From Nocardioides islandensis (lineage in GTDB: Bacteria > Actinomycetota > Actinomycetes > Propionibacteriales > Nocardioidaceae), in the NCBI RefSeq assembly GCF_015352455.1, contig NZ_JADKPN010000003.1:1-64000 (forward strand): a stretch of 64,000 nt of DNA, read 5' to 3'. The stretch's first letter is position 1. Each line of letters begins with the position of its first letter. Of this stretch, positions 54,539 through 64,000 are shown in pieces. The notes below the pieces were generated by a model, which did not search any database, was not told where the DNA came from, and was given only the letters and a program-made list of their open reading frames with translations. The position numbers and the translations under genes are program-made.

Positions 54539-56652
54539 CGGTGCGGCAGGAGCGAGGTCGCCTGCGGGTGCTGGTGATCCAGGCACTCGTGTTCTCGCTC
54601 TTCGCGACCCTGTTCGCGCGGCTCTACTACCTCCAGGTGGTCAGCGGCGACACGTACCACGCCCGTGCGGCCTCCCAGTCCCTGCGCGACATCGTCGAGC
54701 AGCCCGAGCGCGGCCTGATCGTCGACGACCAGGGCCGCCCGCTGGTGGCCAACCGGATGTCGTGGGTGGTCAGCGTCGACCGCAACGTCCTGTCGAAGCT
54801 GGGCGAGCACGGCTCCGAGGTCGTCGTGAAGCGGCTGGCATCCGTGCTGGACATGCGACCGGCCCGCATCCACGCGAAGCTCGTCTCCTGCGGCGACCGG
54901 GACAGCAAGGTCGGCGTCTGCTGGAACGGCTCGCCGTACCAACCCGTCCCCGTCGCCTCGGACGTCGGCAAGGCCGTCGCCCTGCGGATCCTCGAGCAGC
55001 CCGAGGACTACCCGGCCGTGCTGGCCGAGCAGCAGAGCGTGCGCAGCTACCCGTCGCCGTACGGCATCAACCTCGCGCACGTGCTCGGGTACCTCAGCCC
55101 GATCACCGCCGACGAGTACGAGCAGGCGCAGAAGAGCGACGACACCTCCGTGAACGGCGCGTCGGTCGTGGGGCGGGCCGGCGTCGAGCAGGAGTACGAC
55201 AGGTGGCTGCGCGGCATGCCCGGCTACCGGACCGTGGCCGTCGACTCGATGGGCCGCGTGATCGGGGACGACAGCGAGGTCTCCGGCCAGCCGGGCGACA
55301 CGCTCGTCACCTCGATCGACGCGAAGGTGCAGAGCGTCGTCGAGCGCCGGCTCCACGACACGATGATGCTGGCGCGGGCGACGCACGACCCCGTGACCGG
55401 CCGCAACTACGCCGCCGACTCCGGGGCGGTCGTGGTGCTCGAGGCGAAGACCGGTCGCGTGGTGGCGATGGCCAGCCAGCCGACGTACGACCCCTCGGTC
55501 TGGGTCGGCGGGATCACCAAGAAGCAGCTCAGCGCGCTGTACTCCACCCGGGCGGGCAACCCGCTCCTGGGCCGGGCGACGCAGGGCCAGTTCGCGCCCG
55601 GGTCGACGTGGAAGCCGATCATGGCGGTGAGCGCGCTGAACAACGGCTTCGGCCCGGACACCCGTCTGGACTGCTCGTCGGGCCTGCAGGTCGGCAACCG
55701 CTGGTTCAAGAACTACGAGTCGGTGGCCCGCGGCGACATCACGTTCGCCGAGGCCATGCAGTACTCCTGCGACACCTTCTTCTACCGCGTCGGCCTGAAG
55801 CTCTGGCAGGAGTACGGCACGGACCCGACCAACGTCGACGCGCGCGACCCCCTCGTCGAGGGGGCCAAGAAGTTCGGCTTCGGGCGCAGGACCGGCATCG
55901 ACCTCCCGGGCGAGTCGAGCGGCCGGATCGCCGACCGGCACTGGAAGCTCGCGTACTGGAAGTCGATGAAGGGGTACTACTGCGCGATCGACCGCAGGAA
56001 CACGTCAGGCAAGCGGGACTTCCTGCACGTCTTCGCCCACGAGTTCTGCCTGGAGGGCAGCTACTACCGGGCCGGCGACGCGGTGAACTTCTCGATCGGA
56101 CAGGGCGACACCCTCGTCACGCCGCTGCAGCTCGCCCGCGCGTACGCCGCGCTGTCCAACGGCGGCACGCTCTACGAGCCGCGCGTCGGCAAGGCGATCG
56201 TCAGCCCGGACGGCAAGATCCTGAAGAGGATTGCGCCCAAGGTGCAAGCGCACGTCAAGGCCACCGCGGCGAGCATGAGGTACGTCGACCAGGCGCTGCT
56301 CGGCACCGCGAAGGTCGGCACGATGGCCTGGAAGATGATCGACTTCCCGCTCGACCAGGTGCACATCCGGTCCAAGACCGGCTCCGCGGAGGTGTACGGC
56401 AAGCAGTCGACCTCGTGGGTCGCGTCGTACGACGAGAACTACGTCGTCGTGATGATGGTGACCCAGGCCGGCACCGGCTCGGGGACCTCGGGCCCCGCGG
56501 TGCGGGCGATCTGGGAGTCGCTCTACGGCATCGACGGCATGGACGTGAACCCCTCGCGCTCGGCGATCCCGGGCACGACGCCGCCGAAGGGGCTGCCGAC
56601 GTTCCACGGCGACGGCTCCATCCTGCCGCCGGCACGGAAGGAGCAGCAGTGA
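54535..56652 (+). CDS. mrdA: Penicillin-binding protein 2 (elongasome transpeptidase)
   Basis: 705-residue class B PBP: N-terminal membrane helix (about 12-32), pedestal region, and C-terminal transpeptidase. The active site is Ser357-x-x-Lys360 (FAPGSTWKPI), SCD at 411-413 and KTG at 614-616. An insertion of about 40 residues with cysteines (YYCAIDRRNTSGKRDFL, EFCLEGSYY) lies between the second and third motifs. It crosslinks peptidoglycan during rod elongation with RodA. GTG start in a GTGA overlap. Confidence 0.95.
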   Translation: MTVRQERGRLRVLVIQALVFSLFATLFARLYYLQVVSGDTYHARAASQSLRDIVEQPERGLIVDDQGRPLVANRMSWVVSVDRNVLSKLGEHGSEVVVKRLASVLDMRPARIHAKLVSCGDRDSKVGVCWNGSPYQPVPVASDVGKAVALRILEQPEDYPAVLAEQQSVRSYPSPYGINLAHVLGYLSPITADEYEQAQKSDDTSVNGASVVGRAGVEQEYDRWLRGMPGYRTVAVDSMGRVIGDDSEVSGQPGDTLVTSIDAKVQSVVERRLHDTMMLARATHDPVTGRNYAADSGAVVVLEAKTGRVVAMASQPTYDPSVWVGGITKKQLSALYSTRAGNPLLGRATQGQFAPGSTWKPIMAVSALNNGFGPDTRLDCSSGLQVGNRWFKNYESVARGDITFAEAMQYSCDTFFYRVGLKLWQEYGTDPTNVDARDPLVEGAKKFGFGRRTGIDLPGESSGRIADRHWKLAYWKSMKGYYCAIDRRNTSGKRDFLHVFAHEFCLEGSYYRAGDAVNFSIGQGDTLVTPLQLARAYAALSNGGTLYEPRVGKAIVSPDGKILKRIAPKVQAHVKATAASMRYVDQALLGTAKVGTMAWKMIDFPLDQVHIRSKTGSAEVYGKQSTSWVASYDENYVVVMMVTQAGTGSGTSGPAVRAIWESLYGIDGMDVNPSRSAIPGTTPPKGLPTFHGDGSILPPARKEQQ

Positions 56653-57827
56653 CCACCTCACCCCTGGCCCGGCGCGCGCCGGGCATCGACTGGCTGCTGG
56701 TGCTGGCCGTCCTGGCGCTGGTCACCATCGGCTCGCTGCTGGTGTGGTCGGCCACCTCGCACCGCGAGGACCTCACGCACGGCGACCCCTCGGCGTACCT
56801 GAAGAAGCAGGTCGTCAACATCGCGATCGGGCTGGTGCTGCTGGCCGTCGTGACCGCCACCGACCACCGGTGGGTGCGGATCCTGGCGCCCGTGGTGTAC
56901 GTCGCGTCGATCGCCGGGCTGGTGCTGGTGCTGACGCACGGCACCACGATCAACGGGTCGCGCTCGTGGATCGAGCTCGCCGGGATGTCGCTGCAGCCGT
57001 CGGAGTTCGCCAAGCTCGCGGTGGTCGTCGGGATGGCGCTGCTGGTCGCGGAGCGCACCGAGGGGCGGCGCCGCCCGCTCGGTCTCGGCGCGGTGGTGGG
57101 GATGCTGCTGATCGCCGGGCTGCCCGCCGCGCTGATCCTCCTGCAGCCCGACCTCGGCACGATGCTGGTGCTGTCGGCGACGATCTTCGGGGTGCTGGCC
57201 GTGGCGGGTACGCCGCGGCGCTGGCTGGCCATGCTGGTCGCGGGCGGCGTGACCGCCGCCGTCGCGATGGTGGCGCAGGGGTTCCTCAAGGCCTACCAGG
57301 TCGACCGCTTCCTGGCGTTCACCAACCCGGACCTCGACCCGCGCGGGGCCGGGTACAACACCGAGCAGGCCCGCATCGCGGTCGGCAACGGCGGCTTGTT
57401 CGGGCAGGGGCTGTTCCACGGTTCGCAGACGCAGTCCGGGTTCGTGCCCGAGCAGCACACCGACTTCGTGTTCACGGTCGCGGGCGAGGAGCTCGGCCTG
57501 GTGGGCGCGGGCATCGTCATCGCCCTGCTGGCCGTGGTCATCTGGCGCGCGCTGGCCATCGCCTCGACGACGCCCGACGTGTTCGGCCGGGTCTGCGCCG
57601 CGGGCATCGCCTGCTGGTTCGGCTTCCAGGCCTTCCAGAACATCGGCATGTGCCTGGGCATCATGCCCGTCACCGGCGTACCCCTCCCGTTCGTGTCCTA
57701 CGGCGGCTCCTCCTTGTTCGCCGGCATGCTCGCCGTCGGCCTCCTCCAGAACATCGCCACCCGCTCCCACGTCCAGTCCCGCGGCTCCAAGGCGATCGCG
57801 GTGCGGATGGCGGGGGCTCGGGGCTGA
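56649..57827 (+). CDS. rodA: Rod-shape SEDS glycosyltransferase RodA
   Basis: 392-residue polytopic SEDS protein that polymerises glycan strands from lipid II. GSRSWIELAGMSLQPSEFAKLAVVV and LLQPDLGTMLVLSATI (catalytic Asp168) are the family hallmarks, with MPVTGVPLPFVSYGGSSL near the end. It starts at GTG overlapping the PBP2 stop and closes the operon. Confidence 0.96.
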   Translation: MTTSPLARRAPGIDWLLVLAVLALVTIGSLLVWSATSHREDLTHGDPSAYLKKQVVNIAIGLVLLAVVTATDHRWVRILAPVVYVASIAGLVLVLTHGTTINGSRSWIELAGMSLQPSEFAKLAVVVGMALLVAERTEGRRRPLGLGAVVGMLLIAGLPAALILLQPDLGTMLVLSATIFGVLAVAGTPRRWLAMLVAGGVTAAVAMVAQGFLKAYQVDRFLAFTNPDLDPRGAGYNTEQARIAVGNGGLFGQGLFHGSQTQSGFVPEQHTDFVFTVAGEELGLVGAGIVIALLAVVIWRALAIASTTPDVFGRVCAAGIACWFGFQAFQNIGMCLGIMPVTGVPLPFVSYGGSSLFAGMLAVGLLQNIATRSHVQSRGSKAIAVRMAGARG

Positions 57828-57837
57828 ACGGCGGGGA

Positions 57838-57863
57838 GGGATACCCGCTCGAGCGGGTATCCC
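57838..57863. terminator. Perfect 26-bp dyad after rodA
   Basis: GGGATACCCGCTC is followed by its exact complement. First of two dyads between the convergent rodA and antiporter genes. Confidence 0.75.
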
Positions 57864-57871
57864 GGACGTTC

Positions 57872-57891
57872 GGCGTCGTTGCAACGACGCC
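57872..57891. terminator. Second perfect dyad, 20 bp
   Basis: GGCGTCGTTG followed by its exact complement, with a further AACGACGCC at about 57903-57911. Together with the dyad at 57838 it separates the convergent transcripts. Confidence 0.65.
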
Positions 57892-57923
57892 AAAGGGGCA
57901 GGAACGACGCCAGAGCTCGGCCG

Positions 57924-59039
57924 TCAGGGCGTGATGCTGAGGAACACGTACGCCGCCAGGATGGCCAGGTGCAGGCCGCCGTTGAGGGGCTTGGCGCGGC
58001 CGGGTACGACGGTGAGCACCCCGACGATGACCGAGACCAGCAGCAGCACGATCTGGGTCTCGCCGAGGCCGAGGGTGAGCGGGTCGTCGAGCCAGATGGT
58101 CGCGACCGCGATGGTCGGGATGGTCAGGCCGATGGAGGCCATCGCCGAGCCGTACGCGAGGTTCAGGCTGGTCTGTACCTTGCGGCGTGAGGCCGCCCGG
58201 ACCGCCGAGATGGACTCGGGCAGCAGCACCAGCAGGGCGATCACCACGCCGACGAAGGCGTGGGGGAACCCGATGGCCTTCACGCCGTCCTCGATGAGCG
58301 GCGACTCCACCTTGGCCAGGCCGACCACGGAGACCAGCGCGACGACGAGGAGCCCGAGGCTCACCAGCGCGGTCCGGTTGTCCGGCGGGTCGGCGTGCCC
58401 GTCGTGGTCGTCGTCCGGCACCCCCTGGGCCTCGCCCTCGACGGGCAGGAAGAAGTCGCGGTGCTGGACCGTCTGGGTGAACACGAACATCAGGTACACC
58501 AGCAGCGAGGCGACCGCCGCGAACGCCAGCTGACCGGCGCTGAACTCCGGCCCTGGCTCGGTCGTGGTGAACCGCGGCAGCACCAGGGTCAGCGTGGCCA
58601 GGGTGATGACGGTGGCCAGCGAGGACCCGGTGCCCTCGGCGTTGAACACCGCGAGCTTGGTCCTCAGCGCGCCGACCACCAAGGAGAGCCCGACGATGCC
58701 GTTGACGCTGATCATCACGGCCGCGAACACCGTGTCCCGGGCCAGCTCGGAGGTGTCCTTCGACCCGCTGACCATCAACGTGACGATGAGCGCGACCTCG
58801 ATGACCGTCACCGCCACCGCGAGCACCAGTGACCCGAACGGCTCGCCCACGCGGTGCGCCACCACCTCGGCGTGGTGCACGGCCGCCAGCACCGCCGCGG
58901 TCAGCACCACCGCGATCACGAACGCGATCACCGCGGCCGGCTCACGCCCCCAGGTCGCCGCCAGCACGACCAACGCGACGACGGGTGTCAGGGTCGTCCA
59001 CTGCAGCCACCGGGCACGAACGTCTGTCCGGGCTGCCAT
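57924..59039 (-). CDS. Cation/proton antiporter (ChaA-like, CaCA superfamily)
   Basis: 371-residue polytopic membrane protein with two related halves, each with an acidic motif: GEPFGSLVLAVAVTVIEVALIVTLM in the first and LLVLLPESISAVRAASRR in the second, the ion-binding glutamates of the CaCA fold. A hydrophilic acidic/His-rich loop (DDDHDGHADPPDN) joins them. It probably exchanges Ca2+, Na+ or K+ for protons. The ATG follows TAGGGT by 7 bases. Confidence 0.9.
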   Translation of the reverse strand: MAARTDVRARWLQWTTLTPVVALVVLAATWGREPAAVIAFVIAVVLTAAVLAAVHHAEVVAHRVGEPFGSLVLAVAVTVIEVALIVTLMVSGSKDTSELARDTVFAAVMISVNGIVGLSLVVGALRTKLAVFNAEGTGSSLATVITLATLTLVLPRFTTTEPGPEFSAGQLAFAAVASLLVYLMFVFTQTVQHRDFFLPVEGEAQGVPDDDHDGHADPPDNRTALVSLGLLVVALVSVVGLAKVESPLIEDGVKAIGFPHAFVGVVIALLVLLPESISAVRAASRRKVQTSLNLAYGSAMASIGLTIPTIAVATIWLDDPLTLGLGETQIVLLLVSVIVGVLTVVPGRAKPLNGGLHLAILAAYVFLSITP

Positions 59040-59046
59040 GCGCGCA

Positions 59047-59052
59047 ACCCTA
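59047..59052 (-). promoter_or_regulatory. Leaderless -10 box for the antiporter gene
   Basis: TAGGGT on the minus strand, 7 bases before the ATG at 59039. Its TAG is the stop codon of the amidohydrolase gene upstream. Confidence 0.55.
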
Positions 59053-60261
59053 GGGGGAATGGGGAAGGGGCTCGGCCCCGCGGACCAGCACCGCGACCGG
59101 CCGGGACAGCGAGGACGCGTCCGCACGAACGTCGCCGTCGACGACGAGCAGGTCGGCGTCGAGCCCGGCGTGGAGACGTCCGGTGACGGCGGCGACGCCG
59201 ACCACCGAGGCGGCGTACGACGTGGCGCGCGCCAGCGCCTCCTCCAGCGGCACGGCGGCGGCCAGCTCCACCACGGCTCGCCAGGTGGTGTCGCCGTGGG
59301 TCTTGGGCGGGCTGATGCCGGCGTCGGTGCCCACGACGATCTCGACGCCGTGCTCACGGATGCGCCGTGCCTGGTCCGCGCGGGCGAGCACCATCGCGTC
59401 GGGCAGCAGCCCGAGCTTCTCGGTCAGCATGCGCAACGGGGCCGGCATCCGGTCGATGTCGATCAGGTCCCGGTTCCAGCCGGTGGTCTGGTCGACGACC
59501 ACGCCTGTGGCAGCGAGGGCGTCCAGCAGCTCGGCCGAGGTGACCATCCCGTCGTCGGTGAGGCAGGTGAAGTGCTCCAGGCCGTCCACGCCGGCCTCCA
59601 GCGCGTGCCACGCGCCGCGCACCGAGTGCGTGTGCGCGACCACCGGCAGGCCGGCCTCGTGGCCGAGCAAGGTGATGAGCGCGATGTCGGGCGCCGAGAA
59701 CTGGACGCCGAGCTGGTCCGACCCCGGCGTCAGCATCCCGCCGGACGCCATCACCTTGATGACGTCGACACCGCGCTCGACGCGCTCGGCGACGGCTGCG
59801 CGGATGGCGACCGGCCCCTCCGCCACGCCGCCGAGGTAGTGGCAGTGGCCGTTCTCCGTCGTGAACGGCGGGCCGGCCGCGACGACCCGGGGCACCCCGG
59901 GAGCGAGCGCGTCGCGGAAGCCCAGCGTCACGTACCTCGTGTCACCCAGGTCGCGGACGGTGGTCACGCCCGCCGCCGCGTGCTGCGCGAGGGTCCGCGA
60001 CACCATCGCGGCGAGGTCGTGGTCGGACAGCGTCGGGGCGGCCTCGAGGCTGCCGGGCACGCCGTCGGCCACGAGGTGCACGTGCGCGTCGACCAGCCCG
60101 GGCAGCAGCGTGCCGTCGTACGTCGTGACCTCGACGCCGTCGGGGACCTGGAAGCCGTACCCCTCGACGCCGGCGATGCGGTCGCCCTCGACGAGGACCG
60201 TGGCGCCGCCCTCGAGGAAGCGCTCCCCGTCGAACGCCGTGGGGGCCCGGAGTGCCCGCAT
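59050..60261 (-). CDS. Imidazolonepropionase-like metal-dependent amidohydrolase
   Basis: 403-residue TIM-barrel amidohydrolase. Metal ligands are visible: LVDAHVHLVADG, IKVMASGGML (lysine position), VVAHTHSVRGAW, DGLEHFTCL and VVGTDAGIS. Members hydrolyse cyclic amides, X-Pro dipeptides or pesticide-like compounds, so the substrate is open. The N-terminal beta-sandwich (VLVEGDRIAGVEGYG) is normal. The ATG at 60261 is preferred over a codon 18 residues upstream that lacks support. Confidence 0.9.
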   Translation of the reverse strand: MRALRAPTAFDGERFLEGGATVLVEGDRIAGVEGYGFQVPDGVEVTTYDGTLLPGLVDAHVHLVADGVPGSLEAAPTLSDHDLAAMVSRTLAQHAAAGVTTVRDLGDTRYVTLGFRDALAPGVPRVVAAGPPFTTENGHCHYLGGVAEGPVAIRAAVAERVERGVDVIKVMASGGMLTPGSDQLGVQFSAPDIALITLLGHEAGLPVVAHTHSVRGAWHALEAGVDGLEHFTCLTDDGMVTSAELLDALAATGVVVDQTTGWNRDLIDIDRMPAPLRMLTEKLGLLPDAMVLARADQARRIREHGVEIVVGTDAGISPPKTHGDTTWRAVVELAAAVPLEEALARATSYAASVVGVAAVTGRLHAGLDADLLVVDGDVRADASSLSRPVAVLVRGAEPLPHSP

Positions 60262-60383
60262 GGGGGGATTCTGCACCCTTCGGGCTCTCCGCGGCGGCGT
60301 CGAGAGCTCCCGCATCCTTCATGGCGCCCGGCTCCGGTGCTGGACTCGGTTGATGCAGTGCCCGAGCGGCCCTCCCGCCCGGA

Positions 60384-60389
60384 TACCGT
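60384..60389 (+). promoter_or_regulatory. Leaderless -10 box for lhgO
   Basis: TACCGT, 7 bases before the ATG at 60397. Confidence 0.5.
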
Positions 60390-60396
60390 CTGGGCC

Positions 60397-61614
60397 ATGT
60401 CCCCAGGAAGGTCCGTCGACAGCGTGGGGGTCGTCGGCGCCGGGATCGTCGGCCTCGCCGTCGCCCGTCGGATCGCACAGCAGCTCCCCGGCGTCCGGGT
60501 CACCGTCATGGACAAGGAGGCCCGCGTCGCCGTCCACCAGACCGGCCACAACAGCGGGGTCGTGCACGCAGGCCTCTACTACTCGCCAGGCTCCCTCAAG
60601 GCGATCCTCTGCCGCCGCGGGATCGCCATGCTCAAGGAGTACTGCACCGAGCGCGGGCTGCCCTACGAGGAGTGCGGGAAGCTCGTGGTGGCCGTGGACG
60701 CGAGCGAGCTACCGGCGCTCGAACGCATCGCGGAGAGGGCGACGGCCAACGGCGTCCCACACCTGCGGCGGCTCGGCCCCGAAGGGCTGCGCGAGCTAGA
60801 GCCACACGCCGTGGGCATCGCCGCGCTGCACTCACCGACGACCGCGATCACCGACTTCGTCAGCGTGGCGCGTGCGTACGCGGACGACGTGGTCGCCGCC
60901 GGCGGGCGCGTCGAGCTCTCGTTTCCAGTCGACGCCATCCGACAGCTCCCCGACCGGGTCGAGGTGCGCTCGGGCGAGCGATTGCTGACCTTCGACCGGC
61001 TCGTGGTGTGTGCCGGTCTCCAGTCCGACCGGGTGGCAGCGTTGGCGGGGGACTCCGCGGAGCCCGCGATCGTCCCGTTCCGCGGCGAGTACTACTCGCT
61101 GCGTCCCGGCCGGGAGTTCCTGGTGCGCGGGCTCATCTACCCCGTGCCGGACCCGGCGTACCCGTTCCTCGGCGTGCACTTCACCAAGCGGGTCGGCGGG
61201 TCGGTCGACGTCGGGCCCAATGCCGTGCTGGCGCTGGCCCGTGAGGGCTACACGCCGGGCACGATTCGAGTGCGCGACGTCCGCGACGCCCTGGCGTGGC
61301 CAGGCTTCCGTCGCCTGGCTCGCCGGCACTGGCGGATGGGTGCCCGGGAGGTGGCGGGCTCGCTGAGCACACGGCACTACCTGCGCTTCGCACGCAAGTA
61401 CGTCCCCGAGCTGACGACCGACGACGTGGTGCGGGCCCCAGCCGGCGTGCGCGCCCAGGCGGTCGACCGCGACGGAAGCCTGGTGGACGACTTCCGCATC
61501 TCCCGTCTGGACAACGTCCTGGCGGTCAGGAACGCCCCGTCGCCAGCGGCCACCTCGTCGCTGGCGATCGCCGAGCACGTGGTGGACCGGCTGCGGGAGA
61601 CCATGGCGGGCTGA
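60397..61614 (+). CDS. lhgO: L-2-hydroxyglutarate oxidase
   Basis: 405-residue FAD-dependent oxidase of the DAO fold converting L-2-hydroxyglutarate to 2-oxoglutarate. GVVGAGIVGLAVARRI binds FAD; QTGHNSGVVHAGLYYSPGSLKA, CGKLVVA, PFRGEYYSLR and the late VRNAPSPAATSSLAIAEHV are characteristic. It is a metabolite-repair enzyme removing the by-product of malate dehydrogenase promiscuity. Monocistronic. Confidence 0.93.
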   Translation: MSPGRSVDSVGVVGAGIVGLAVARRIAQQLPGVRVTVMDKEARVAVHQTGHNSGVVHAGLYYSPGSLKAILCRRGIAMLKEYCTERGLPYEECGKLVVAVDASELPALERIAERATANGVPHLRRLGPEGLRELEPHAVGIAALHSPTTAITDFVSVARAYADDVVAAGGRVELSFPVDAIRQLPDRVEVRSGERLLTFDRLVVCAGLQSDRVAALAGDSAEPAIVPFRGEYYSLRPGREFLVRGLIYPVPDPAYPFLGVHFTKRVGGSVDVGPNAVLALAREGYTPGTIRVRDVRDALAWPGFRRLARRHWRMGAREVAGSLSTRHYLRFARKYVPELTTDDVVRAPAGVRAQAVDRDGSLVDDFRISRLDNVLAVRNAPSPAATSSLAIAEHVVDRLRETMAG

Positions 61615-61700
61615 GCCCGGCCTACACCCCGCGTGATTCTGCGCGACCGGGGACACCCACGTACGCTGGGGTGTTCGTCCATCACGTGAGGTCTTCCACC

Positions 61701-63643
<1,943 letters not shown>

Positions 63644-63647
<4 letters not shown>

Positions 63648-64000
63648 CCGAGTACCAGCCGCTCCACCTCGACTGGCCGGGCCTGGCGAACGCCCGCGAC
63701 CTGGGTGGGCTGCCGGTCGAGGGCGGGACCGTCCGCGAGGGCGCCCTGATCCGGACCGAGTCGCTGACCCGGCTGGAGGACCCGGACGTGCTGCGGGAGG
63801 CGGGCGTCTCGCTGATCGTCGACCTGCGCCGGCCGGGGGAGTCCGTGGAGCCGCACCCGTTCGCCGACGAGGACCTCTACGTGAACCTCCCGGTCGAGGA
63901 CCCCGCGGACGCGAAGGGGATCACCTCGACGATGGGTGCGCTGTACCTGGACATGCTCGACGCCCGGCCCGAGCTGTTCGCGCAGGCGCTGGGCTCGATG
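63644..64000 (+). CDS. Protein-tyrosine phosphatase (partial)
   Basis: The first 119 residues of a Y_phosphatase3-type enzyme, cut by the window edge. LDWPGLANARDLGGLPVEGG and GALIRTESLTRLEDPDVLREAGVSLIVDLRRPGE are the family's characteristic opening. The HCxxGKDRT catalytic loop would lie beyond 64000. Its ATG overlaps the radical SAM stop (ATGA), so the two are coupled. Confidence 0.88.

Overview
The window comes from the chromosome of a high-GC actinobacterium. Gene families, gene order and start-codon usage (many GTG starts, many leaderless promoters) point to Nocardioides or a close relative in the Nocardioidaceae. This is inferred from protein families and layout, because there is no rRNA in the window. 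Nearly all of it is coding. I see no phage, insertion sequence, CRISPR array or replication origin. Two tRNA genes (Gly-TCC and Pro-TGG) lie just before the trigger-factor gene.

Layout. 1-380: a 140-bp tandem repeat that runs into the 3' end of pepP. 354-6959: pepP, then divergently a PrsW-type membrane protease, two dynamin-like GTPases and a single-stranded DNA-binding protein. 6960-15456: accessory genes, namely a decayed gene, a YCII protein, a DUF1326/DUF2182 Cys-rich pair, an MFS exporter with a partner protein, a methyltransferase / metallo-hydrolase / MarR cluster with its own AT-rich operators, and a SigE-type sigma factor with its membrane partner. 15582-26554: the EttA ribosome ATPase, a YihY membrane protein, small membrane and regulatory genes, a TetR-thiolase pair, a cNMP-binding protein, a double-hotdog thioesterase, truncated haemoglobin O, an MscS channel and a DUF5130 pair. 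26704-35263: pepN, an Rv2466c-type thioredoxin-fold protein, metG, an SDR-like protein, a lipoprotein protease, rpiB and a Nei-type glycosylase. 35292-44219: a SpoIIE phosphatase, the tRNAs, tig, a large secreted protein, an AAA+ ATPase, then clpP1-clpP2-clpX. 44276-51940: an AbiEi/DUF559 gene among short palindromic repeats, an archaeal-type valS, a GNAT protein, folC-DUF4233-PNPOx, and ndk. 52078-57827: the elongation operon mreB-mreC-mreD-pbp2-rodA, coupled by 4-base overlaps. 57924-64000: a cation/proton antiporter, an amidohydrolase, an L-2-hydroxyglutarate oxidase, a B12-binding radical SAM protein and the start of a protein-tyrosine phosphatase.

The backbone ssb, ettA, thioesterase, glbO, pepN, Rv2466c-like, rpiB, nei, tig, clpP1, clpP2, clpX, valS, folC, DUF4233, ndk follows, as I recall it, the Mycobacterium tuberculosis order Rv2478c to Rv2445c. 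Genes between these anchors are mostly lineage-specific.

Regulatory sequence is unusually readable. About twenty genes have a TANNNT -10 box ending 6-8 bases before the start codon, which implies leaderless mRNAs and fixes many starts. In several places that box is built on the TAG stop codon of the gene before. Convergent gene pairs are separated by long perfect dyads without U-tracts. The most unusual items are the palindromic 164-bp element at 17264-17427, the repeat families around pepP, pepN and the AbiEi gene, and two cleanly spaced operator pairs (11196-11221 and 23229-23259).
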